Source: Gammaproteobacteria bacterium
GTDB taxonomy: Bacteria > Pseudomonadota > Gammaproteobacteria > UBA9214
Reading direction: 5' to 3'
NCBI GenBank assembly: GCA_020027635.1
Contig: JAHKKL010000062.1
Location: 1 to 8,055 of the forward strand
Length of the DNA stretch: 8,055 nt
This document shows positions 1 to 5,650 of the stretch, piece after piece (positions within the stretch are counted from its first letter, which is position 1; each line of letters begins with the position of its first letter). The notes beneath the pieces were generated by a model, which saw only the letters and a program-made list of their open reading frames with translations, made no database searches and had not been told where the DNA came from. A program made the position numbers and the translations under genes.

Positions 1-354
1 TCCGGCTCCTCGCGTGACTGGGCCGCCAAGGGACCGCGCCTGCTGGGCGTGCGGGCTGTCATCGCCGAGAGCTACGAACGCATCCATCGCTCCAACCTGA
101 TCGGCATGGGCATACTCCCCCTGCAGTTCCTGCCGGGAGACACGCCCGCGGGCCTCGGCCTCACCGGCCGGGAAAGCTTCGATATCACCGGCCTGCGCGC
201 GGGACCCATGGACACCCTGCAGGTAAATGCGACCGCGCCAGACGGGCGGCAGACCACCTTCCGGGCGCGGGTACGCATCGATACCCCGCAGGAATTCGAA
301 TATTACCGGCATGGCGGCATCCTCCAGTATGTCCTGCGCCAGCTTGCCGCCTGA
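1..354 (+). CDS. acnA: Aconitate hydratase, AcnA type, C-terminal part (5' end outside window)
   Basis: The reading frame is open from base 1 and ends at TGA 352-354, giving the last 117 residues of a protein that in this family is about 900 residues long. It begins with SGSSRDWAAKG, the conserved start of the aconitase swivel domain active-site segment, whose Arg contacts substrate. This is followed by LLGVRAVIAESYERIHRSNLIGMG, typical of the cytosolic AcnA/IRP branch, and the tail GGILQYVLRQL is the usual AcnA C-terminus. The enzyme interconverts citrate and isocitrate via cis-aconitate in the TCA cycle, using a 4Fe-4S cluster whose cysteines lie outside the window. The closest alternative is the AcnD branch (2-methylcitrate dehydratase), but the wording of these segments fits AcnA better. 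purB starts 26 bases downstream on the same strand, so the two may be co-transcribed. Confidence 0.93.
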   Translation, partial: SGSSRDWAAKGPRLLGVRAVIAESYERIHRSNLIGMGILPLQFLPGDTPAGLGLTGRESFDITGLRAGPMDTLQVNATAPDGRQTTFRARVRIDTPQEFEYYRHGGILQYVLRQLAA

Positions 355-380
355 CCTGAACAACACACGGAACCCACGCC

Positions 381-1748
381 ATGGAACTCTCGCAGCTGAC
401 CGCCCTGTCACCCGTCGACGGCCGCTATGGATCGAAGACCGAACCCCTGCGGCCCATCTTCAGCGAATACGGTCTGATCCGCCACCGCGTGCAGGTCGAG
501 ATCCGGTGGCTGCAGGCACTGGCGGAGCAGCAGGACATCCGCGAAGTTCCGGCGCTCAGCAGCCATGCCAGCCATGTGCTCAATGACATCATCGAGAATT
601 TCAGCGAAACGGATGCACAGCGCATCAAGAATATCGAGCGCACCACCAACCACGACGTCAAGGCCGTGGAATATTTTCTGAAGGAGAAGATAACCGGCAA
701 CCAGGAGCTGGAGGCGGTCAGCGAGTTCATTCACTTCGCCTGCACTTCCGAGGACATCAACAACCTCGCCTATGCGCTCATGTTGCGCGAGGCGCGCAAC
801 CAGTCCCTGCTGCCGCTGATGGACGACCTCATCAAGGCCGTCGTGGACATGGCGCATCGCCACGCGGGAGTGCCGATGCTCTCCCGCACCCACGGTCAGA
901 CCGCCTCGCCGACCACTATCGGCAAGGAAATGGCGAATGTCGCCGCCCGCCTGCTCCGCCAGCGCGAGCAGTTCGCCGGGCTGCCGGTGCTCGGCAAGAT
1001 GAACGGCGCCGTCGGCAACTACAATGCCCACCTGATCGCCTACCCCGAGGTGGACTGGCCGGCGGTAGCGCGGCGGTTCATCAGCGGGCTCGGGCTGGAG
1101 ATGAATCCGTACACGACCCAGATCGAACCGCATGATTATCTGGCGGAGCAATTCGACTGTCTGGCGCGCTTCAACACCGTGCTGATCGATTTCTGCCGCG
1201 ATGTCTGGGCCTACATCTCGCTCGGTTATTTCAAGCAGAAAACCGTGGCCGACGAGGTGGGTTCCTCCACCATGCCGCACAAGGTCAATCCCATCGATTT
1301 CGAGAACGCCGAGGGTAATCTCGGCATCGCCAATGCCCTGCTCGGTCACTTCGCGGCCAAGCTGCCCATCTCGCGCTGGCAGCGCGATCTCAGCGATTCC
1401 ACGGTACTGCGCAATATCGGCGTCGCCATCGCGCACGTCATCATCGCCTGTGAATCCTGCCTCAAGGGCATCGGCAAGCTGGAGGTCAACGAACGGTGTA
1501 CCGCCGGCGATCTCGACGAGAGCTGGGAGGTACTGGCCGAGGCGCTGCAGACGGTGATGCGCCGCTACGGAATTGAAAAGCCCTACGAAAAGCTCAAGGC
1601 ACTGACCCGCGACCGCGCGGTAAACCGGGAAACGCTGGCGGAATTCCTTAAGGACCTGGCGATTCCGGATGCCGCCAGGGCCTCACTGGCGGAACTCACC
1701 CCGGCAAGCTATACCGGCAATGCCGAGCGGCAGGCGCGTTCGATCTGA
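381..1748 (+). CDS. purB: Adenylosuccinate lyase
   Basis: This 455-residue protein catalyses two fumarate-releasing steps of purine synthesis: SAICAR to AICAR, and adenylosuccinate to AMP. It is a cytosolic homotetramer of the fumarase/aspartase superfamily. The N-terminus LSPVDGRYGSKTEPL is typical of the E. coli-type PurB. Visible active-site elements are TSEDINN near residue 122, THGQTAS with His171, and the superfamily signature SSTMPHKVNPIDFE starting at Ser295. His171 and Ser295 fall at the same numbers as the E. coli catalytic acid and base, so the length and spacing are canonical and the enzyme should be active. The ATG at 381 gives the family's usual N-terminus, although no clear Shine-Dalgarno sequence precedes it; translation may depend on coupling to acnA just upstream. 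No intrinsic terminator is evident after the stop, so the next gene may be on the same transcript. Confidence 0.97.
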   Translation: MELSQLTALSPVDGRYGSKTEPLRPIFSEYGLIRHRVQVEIRWLQALAEQQDIREVPALSSHASHVLNDIIENFSETDAQRIKNIERTTNHDVKAVEYFLKEKITGNQELEAVSEFIHFACTSEDINNLAYALMLREARNQSLLPLMDDLIKAVVDMAHRHAGVPMLSRTHGQTASPTTIGKEMANVAARLLRQREQFAGLPVLGKMNGAVGNYNAHLIAYPEVDWPAVARRFISGLGLEMNPYTTQIEPHDYLAEQFDCLARFNTVLIDFCRDVWAYISLGYFKQKTVADEVGSSTMPHKVNPIDFENAEGNLGIANALLGHFAAKLPISRWQRDLSDSTVLRNIGVAIAHVIIACESCLKGIGKLEVNERCTAGDLDESWEVLAEALQTVMRRYGIEKPYEKLKALTRDRAVNRETLAEFLKDLAIPDAARASLAELTPASYTGNAERQARSI

Positions 1749-1829
1749 CGGTCCCGCCCGGAATCGAACACCTGAAAATGGTAAAAACGCTTGCCAGCGA
1801 CAATAATGAAAAGATAAACGACTAACGGG

Positions 1830-2387
1830 ATGCGGAAAATGACCACTTCAGAACACGGCAAAACCACGGCTTCGCAACTTAGTCTCGATGATCTGCGGCT
1901 CGGCGTGAGCAACCTGGAGTTCGAGGTTGAAAGACAGAGCGAGGCCTGCGCGGTGGCGCACGCGCTGGCCGCCCAGGCGCAACGCACCCTGCTGCTGCAC
2001 ACCGAGGATCTCGAACCCGCCATCTACGATGAAACCGCGTTCCTGGATGCGGTCAGCCGGCTGGCCCGCACGCACAGCCAGTCGCGCATCTGGATCCTGA
2101 TCCACGATGCCCGCAAGGTCGTAGCCCATGGCCATCGCCTGATCGAGATCGCACGGCGTCTGAGTTCGGCCATCCAGCTGCGTCGTCCCGGACCGCAATA
2201 CCGCAACTACCACGAGTCATTTCTGCTGGCCGATGGCTGCGGCTACCTGCACCGGCCGATCGCCGCACGTTACGAAGGCACCGCCAACTTCCATGATCCC
2301 GGCAAGGTGGCGGAGTGGGAGAAGTACTTTATGGAGGTATGGGAACGCAGTGAGCCGGACGAGGAAATAAGGCGCCTGTATCTCTAG
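1830..2387 (+). CDS. DUF7931-like protein of unknown function
   Basis: This 185-residue soluble protein has no signal peptide or membrane segment. From memory it resembles the DUF7931 domain, which in several gammaproteobacteria is the C-terminal part of a GNAT-acetyltransferase-like protein; here it stands alone. The first 18 residues are polar and probably disordered. Residues 52-118 (LLLHTEDLEPAIYD, RIWILIHDARKVVAHGHRLIEIARRL) and 131-174 (LLADGCGYLHRP, then FHDPGKVAEWEKYFMEVWERS) look like two alternating strand-helix units. The second unit recalls the closing part of phospholipase D-like folds, but no HxKx4D motif is present, so no PLD catalysis can be claimed. ATG 1830 follows a weak AACGGG; an in-frame ATG at 1839 is an alternative start. 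The gene lies 81 bases after purB. Its TAG stop is inside the inverted repeat of the downstream element, yet the RRLYL end looks natural. Function is unknown. Confidence 0.8.
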   Translation: MRKMTTSEHGKTTASQLSLDDLRLGVSNLEFEVERQSEACAVAHALAAQAQRTLLLHTEDLEPAIYDETAFLDAVSRLARTHSQSRIWILIHDARKVVAHGHRLIEIARRLSSAIQLRRPGPQYRNYHESFLLADGCGYLHRPIAARYEGTANFHDPGKVAEWEKYFMEVWERSEPDEEIRRLYL

Positions 2388-2401
2388 GGACGCGCTGATT
2401 T

Positions 2402-2440
2402 ATTCCGTTCGTGGTGAGCCTGTCGAACCATGAACGGAAT
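2402..2440. repeat. REP-like hairpin A inside the 145-bp element
   Basis: A 14-bp stem pairs ATTCCGTTCGTGGT (2402-2415) with bases 2427-2440, with one G-T pair. The 11-base loop is GAGCCTGTCGA. The core (CGTTCG, variable stem, GAGCyTGTCGA, variable stem) is shared with hairpin B in inverted orientation, so the two are probably copies of one ancestral repeat unit. Confidence 0.75.
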
Positions 2441-2468
2441 GAAACCAACAAAATCAATCGTATGAAAT

Positions 2469-2495
2469 GCCCTTCGACAAGCTCAGGGCGAACGG
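2469..2495. repeat. REP-like hairpin B inside the 145-bp element
   Basis: GCCCT (2469-2473) pairs with AGGGC (2485-2489) around the loop TCGACAAGCTC, and CGAACGG (2489-2495) follows. The loop is the reverse complement of hairpin A's loop with one difference. From memory, the motif CCTTCGACAAGCTCAGGG followed by CGAACGG is a repeat seen widely in proteobacterial and other bacterial intergenic regions, here combined with a second unit inside terminal repeats. Confidence 0.7.
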
Positions 2496-2542
2496 GCCAA
2501 ATAAATCAGCGCGTCCCTAGAGATCCAGGAGCCTGATTGCTG

Positions 2543-2557
2543 GCGGTAGGATACCGC
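2543..2557 (-). terminator. Short hairpin after the DUF1269-like gene, weak terminator candidate
   Basis: GCGGTA and TACCGC form a perfect 6-bp stem with a 3-base loop, 8 bases beyond the TAA of the - strand gene. No T-run follows on either strand, so it is not a standard intrinsic terminator. It could help end transcription together with the larger palindromic element next to it. Confidence 0.25.
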
Positions 2558-2564
2558 AGAGCGA

Positions 2565-3074
2565 TTACGGGAAGGCCGGGATGACCGGTTCGGTACCCTC
2601 GACTACGGCCTCTGGATGGTGCGATTTGACCAGATCCGTGATTTCCTGCACGCGGGACTTGGGCACGTCCACCATCATCATCAGGTTGCCCTTTTCGATC
2701 GCCGCCTCGAATTCCTTGAGCCGTGAACTGGGCGCCGAGACGCCGATCATGCCGGAGATCCAGGCGCCGACGCCCGCACCCGCCAGCCCGATGCCGAGTA
2801 TCGCACCGCCCGCCAGGGCCACACCGCCGAGGGTGATCGCCGCGATACCTGCCACGACGCCGGTCGCTCCGCCGATGGCGAGACCCCGTTCCACCGCCGG
2901 GACAAAATCGCTTTCCTGCAGCAGATTCGCTTCCGGCAGATGGGCCTCCGACAAGGCATGGTGGTCGGCGGCGGCGATATGGATGTGCCGTTCCTCTATC
3001 CGGGCAAGCAGCAGTTCATCCACGATGGTTTTCGCGCTTTCAATACCGGGCAGCAGAAAATAAAGTCTCCTCAT
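2565..3074 (-). CDS. DUF1269-like small membrane protein
   Basis: This 169-residue protein has an N-terminal alpha/beta segment (MRRLYFLLPGIESAKTIVDELLLARIEERHIHI), a Gly/Ala-rich hydrophobic stretch at residues 66-112 that would make two tightly packed helices, and a C-terminal segment (LMMMVDVPKSRVQEITDLV, then HPEAVVEGTEPVIPAFP). This layout and the VxGTEPxIPAFP ending match proteins I recall as DUF1269 domain-containing. The Gly-rich hairpin resembles glycine-zipper stress proteins. It probably sits in the inner membrane with both soluble flanks on the same side; no enzymatic residues are apparent. ATG 3074 is supported by AAGGAG 8 bases upstream. The gene is 172 bases downstream of the sugar-transferase cluster on the same strand, so it is probably transcribed separately. 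Its function in this family is not established; a stress or envelope role is only a guess. Confidence 0.85.
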   Translation of the reverse strand: MRRLYFLLPGIESAKTIVDELLLARIEERHIHIAAADHHALSEAHLPEANLLQESDFVPAVERGLAIGGATGVVAGIAAITLGGVALAGGAILGIGLAGAGVGAWISGMIGVSAPSSRLKEFEAAIEKGNLMMMVDVPKSRVQEITDLVKSHHPEAVVEGTEPVIPAFP

Positions 3075-3082
3075 TGACCTAA

Positions 3083-3088
3083 CTCCTT
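3083..3088 (-). promoter_or_regulatory. Ribosome binding site of the DUF1269-like gene
   Basis: AAGGAG on the - strand is followed by an 8-base spacer and the ATG at 3074. It is the clearest Shine-Dalgarno in the window and fixes this start codon. The AT-rich stretch from about 3090 to 3180 upstream probably carries the promoter, but no convincing -35/-10 pair was found. Confidence 0.75.
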
Positions 3089-3246
3089 GTGATATGGGTT
3101 CAAAGTAAGTTCACAAAAGTCCTTGATATTATTGACTGATCATACCGTTTTTATAGAACAAGATGTGCTATTTTGCCAGACACCGCGACCAATTTGACCC
3201 ACTGGACGACAATTATTTTTCAATTGCCGATCCTGACCGATCCGCG

Positions 3247-3900
3247 TTAACCGCTCAAGCCGGGATTGCCCGAGCCGGCGGCACTTCTGATGGCTTCGGG
3301 GAGACGGTGGTAGTCATCCGGTGTATCCACGTCCCCGTGCTCGCGCAGACGCCGCCAATCCATGGCAAACTGCTGCAGCCGGGAAACGGTTTCCTGAAAG
3401 ACCGTTGCAGTTCCCCAGGGTATCCGGTCAAACAACCGCCAGTCGGCATATTTCAAGCCGATCAGGTAATAGCCGCCATCCCGGGCCGGTCCTACGACGG
3501 CATCCTTGCCCTGTTGCAACGCCTGGAATGCCGCATCGAGATCCGCCGCCTCGAGCGACGGGATGTCGGTTCCGATGAGGAGAGCTGATTCGGCACGTGC
3601 GAGCGCCGCAGCGAGTGCTTCGTGCATGCGTTCCCCCAGCCCCCCCTGCGCCTGATCATGCAACTCGAGGCCATAGCGTTCCCGGCACGCCTGGAAGAAC
3701 GGGTCATCACACGACGGCGCACACCACAGTTCGACTGGGCACAGACCGGCGCGCGTCACGGTCTGCAGACAGTGGTGGATCAGGCGGGCGTGGAAATCGG
3801 CCGCGCCCTGCGCGCCAAGCTGTGGTATCAGCCGTGTCTTGACCTGCCCCGCGCGGGGCACCCTGGTGAAGACGAGCAACCGCGAGGCCGGATAGTTCAT
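3247..3900 (-). CDS. TIGR04282/DUF2064 family transferase (arsenosugar-cluster type)
   Basis: With ATG at 3900 the protein has 217 residues and a nucleotidyltransferase/GT-A-like fold. Motifs in order: LLVFTRVPRAGQVKTRLIP at residues 8-26, where PxxGxVKTRL is the nucleotide-binding signature of this group; GGLGERM at 86-92; the metal-binding GTDIP at 110-114; GPARDGGYYLIG at 137-148; and DVDTPDD at 190-196. These match DUF2064 proteins annotated in TIGR04282 as arsenosugar biosynthesis glycosyltransferases. The open frame extends upstream to another ATG at 3975, but that adds 25 residues lying inside the preceding gene with no family likeness, while ATG 3900 overlaps the preceding stop as ATGA and starts just before the conserved motif. 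The overlap implies translational coupling to the family 2 glycosyltransferase. Family membership is firm; the sugar and acceptor are unknown. Confidence 0.9.
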   Translation of the reverse strand: MNYPASRLLVFTRVPRAGQVKTRLIPQLGAQGAADFHARLIHHCLQTVTRAGLCPVELWCAPSCDDPFFQACRERYGLELHDQAQGGLGERMHEALAAALARAESALLIGTDIPSLEAADLDAAFQALQQGKDAVVGPARDGGYYLIGLKYADWRLFDRIPWGTATVFQETVSRLQQFAMDWRRLREHGDVDTPDDYHRLPEAIRSAAGSGNPGLSG

Positions 3901-4580
3901 GCCCGGTGCGGCTTGTAGAATCGTGCCAGCCGTGCGGGTGATGCTCCGAGGGAATAGGCCAGCCGCAGTGACCACATGACCAGGATGGTGCGCAGGGTGC
4001 CGTGCGTCTGCCAGCGGCGCGCGGAAGTGATGAGCTTGTCAGGAAGGCAGACCGGCCGTGAGCAGCGCTTCAGCAGGCGGCTGAGCGCGATGTCCTCCAT
4101 CAGCGGGATTGGCGGATACCCGTTGACGCGCTCGAACAGCTCGCGGGTGACGAAGATACCCTGGTCACCGGTAGCGATCCCGGTCAGGCGCGAACGCAGG
4201 TTCATGAGGGCCGCCACGACCCCGAGCAAGAGACCGGCTTGCGGGAAGCGCACATCGAAACGCCCCCACTGGCGGTCGCCGGAGTCGAGCGCCGCGATAA
4301 TGGTCCGATCCGCGTCCCGGGGCGCCCGCGTGTCGGCATGCAGAAACCACAAGACCGCGCCACGGGCCAACGCGGCGCCGGCCTGCATCTGCCTGGCACG
4401 GCCGGTGGCGGCAACGATGACCCGGTCTGCAAGTGGTGCGCACACCTCCACGGTGTTGTCGGTGCTGCCGCCATCGGCGACGATGACCTCGTGGCCTCGC
4501 CTGCGCAGGTCCTGCAGTGTCTGCAGCGTATCCACGATGCCGCGGGCTTCGTTGAGCGCCGGCACGATGAGGGAGATCAT
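3897..4580 (-). CDS. TIGR04283 family 2 glycosyltransferase (arsenosugar-cluster type)
   Basis: This 227-residue GT2 (GT-A fold) protein shows ISLIVPALNE at residues 2-11, the nucleotide-contacting DGGSTDNT at 36-43, GRARQMQAGA at 60-69, the DxD-like metal motif LHADT at 80-84, TGDQGIFV near 137-144 and the acceptor-site PLMEDIALSRLL at 159-170. The RARQMNxGA-like and HADT wording is typical of TIGR04283 proteins annotated as arsenosugar biosynthesis glycosyltransferases. No certain transmembrane segment is present, so it is likely cytosolic or peripherally membrane-bound. ATG 4580 is preceded by AAGG at suitable spacing. It lies 58 bases after arsS and overlaps the next gene by 4 bases. The donor is probably a nucleotide sugar; the acceptor could be the radical SAM product, which is inference from the conserved neighbourhood rather than from this sequence. 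Confidence 0.9.
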   Translation of the reverse strand: MISLIVPALNEARGIVDTLQTLQDLRRRGHEVIVADGGSTDNTVEVCAPLADRVIVAATGRARQMQAGAALARGAVLWFLHADTRAPRDADRTIIAALDSGDRQWGRFDVRFPQAGLLLGVVAALMNLRSRLTGIATGDQGIFVTRELFERVNGYPPIPLMEDIALSRLLKRCSRPVCLPDKLITSARRWQTHGTLRTILVMWSLRLAYSLGASPARLARFYKPHRA

Positions 4581-4638
4581 ACCCGGGCCTTCATGGTCGT
4601 TTTTCGCGCTGAGTAATCTTGCCGGTGAGTCATTCCGT

Positions 4639-5604
4639 CTAACCGGCCAGGGCGCCGCCGCAGCTGGAGCCCTGACCCGCGGTACAGGCGTAGCAATGGT
4701 CAGCTACCCGGATGCGGTTTCCGCTCAGATCCTTGCCTCCGAGGCCGGAGATATGGGTTTTCGCGGCGCCGTTGATCGGCGCGGCCAGGCCGAGCATCTG
4801 GTTGAAGTCGCAGTCATAGGCGTAGCCTTCCCAGTCGATGCTAAGCAGCGTACGGCACATGACGCCGGTGAGATTCTCGTCGCGGTGCGCGGCGCGCAGC
4901 AGGTCCATATAACCGGAAAACTCCCCCCGGGAAACCAGGGTGCTGCCGAAGCGATTGATCGGCACATTGGCCAGAGTCAACAGGTGATTGAACACGATGT
5001 GGTGATGGCCATCCAGGTAGTTGCGATAGTCGCGCTCGAGCTCCGGTTGGGGCGGGGGCAACACGGGGCCCTGCGGATTGTAGACCAGGTTGAGGATTAG
5101 ACCGGAGTCACGCCTTCCGTAACCCAGCCGGTTCAACAGGCGCAGGGCCGCGAGACTGTCCTCATAGACACCCTCGCCGCGCTGGCTGTCGACATTTTCC
5201 TTTAAGTAACAGGGCAATGAAGCAATGATTTCGACTTCGTTATCGGCAAGAAATCCGGCGGTATCTTCCTGCCCGGATTCCCGCATGACGGTCAGGTTGC
5301 AGCGGTCGATCACCCGGATACCACGAGCGCGCGCGGCGCACACCAGTCGGCGGAAACCGGGATTGAGTTCCGGGGCACCGCCTGTCAGGTCGAGAGTGCG
5401 GATGTCGGAGACGGCCAGATAGCGGATGACCTCGTCAACGGTCGCCTCGCTCATCATCTCCTTGCGCGTGGGACCGGCATTGACGTGGCAATGCAGGCAG
5501 GACTGGTTGCAGCGGTAACCCAGATTGACCTGCAGCGTTTCCAGCCGCCCGCGACGAAGGGCGGGAAAGTCGCTGGGCAGCAGCAAGGGCAATGTCGCAT
5601 GCAT
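4639..5604 (-). CDS. arsS: Radical SAM protein of the ArsS type (arsenosugar biosynthesis)
   Basis: This 321-residue protein has the radical SAM 4Fe-4S motif C-x3-C-x2-C at Cys32, Cys36 and Cys39 (GYRCNQSCLHCH) and the SAM-binding LTGGAPEL near residues 73-80. The C-terminal half is a Cys-containing DUF3641-like domain with MCRTLLSIDWEGYAYDCDFNQML and the ending HCYACTAGQGSSCGG (Cys304, Cys307, Cys315), which may bind an auxiliary cluster or substrate. This matches TIGR04167, the ArsS family, some members of which are selenoproteins. ArsS is reported to couple a 5'-deoxyadenosyl radical to dimethylarsenite, making the precursor of arsenosugars. The ATG at 5604 is preceded by GGAG 9 bases upstream. 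It sits 46 bases after the flavoprotein gene and before two sugar transferases, the usual company of this family. No arsM is in the window, so an arsenic substrate is inferred, not shown. Confidence 0.9.
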   Translation of the reverse strand: MHATLPLLLPSDFPALRRGRLETLQVNLGYRCNQSCLHCHVNAGPTRKEMMSEATVDEVIRYLAVSDIRTLDLTGGAPELNPGFRRLVCAARARGIRVIDRCNLTVMRESGQEDTAGFLADNEVEIIASLPCYLKENVDSQRGEGVYEDSLAALRLLNRLGYGRRDSGLILNLVYNPQGPVLPPPQPELERDYRNYLDGHHHIVFNHLLTLANVPINRFGSTLVSRGEFSGYMDLLRAAHRDENLTGVMCRTLLSIDWEGYAYDCDFNQMLGLAAPINGAAKTHISGLGGKDLSGNRIRVADHCYACTAGQGSSCGGALAG

Positions 5605-5650
5605 GGGGAATAACTCCGTCAGTTTTCCCGTGCGCCGGTCCGCAAGAGTG

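Larger units (their letters stand above)
2380..2524. repeat. 145-bp MITE-like palindromic element with 25-bp terminal inverted repeats
   Basis: Bases 2380-2404 and 2500-2524 are a perfect 25-bp inverted repeat, reading ATCTCTAGGGACGCGC at the outer end and continuing TGATTTATT. Inside are two hairpins (2402-2440 and 2469-2489) separated by an A-rich centre. There is no coding capacity. CTAG occurs at both ends (2384-2387 and 2517-2520), which could be a target duplication next to ends beginning GGACGCGC, as IS5-like transposases use TA/CTAG-type targets. Because CTAG is itself palindromic, the true edge cannot be fixed from one copy. The element lies between two convergent genes and, if transcribed, would fold strongly from either strand, so it may act as a bidirectional transcription barrier. 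The mobilising transposase is not in the window. Confidence 0.8.

Noticed and set aside
408..1436. Long - strand open frame of 342 codons opposite purB
   Set aside because: It is a shadow of purB in GC-rich DNA: purB has full family motifs, while the antisense translation is low-complexity and matches nothing I recognise.
1791..1818. TTGCCA-16-GATAAA as a promoter for the DUF7931-like gene
   Set aside because: Both hexamers are weak matches and transcription would start only a few bases before the ATG, leaving no ribosome binding site. Read-through from purB is as plausible.
3116..3150. TTGACT-15-TATAGA on the + strand as a divergent promoter
   Set aside because: The spacer is too short and no + strand gene follows.
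3163..3588. + strand open frame beginning in the AT-rich gap before the TIGR04282 gene
   Set aside because: Most of it is antisense to the DUF2064 protein. The upstream part has no ribosome binding site and the translation looks random.
4621..4647. GCCGGT/ACCGGC inverted repeat with a 15-base loop at the arsS stop as an attenuator
   Set aside because: The stem is only 6 bp with a long loop and no T-run, so it could easily be chance in GC-rich DNA.
3976..5100. + strand open frame of 374 codons across the glycosyltransferase and arsS
   Set aside because: It spans two well-supported - strand genes and the gap between them, changes composition midway and has no motif.
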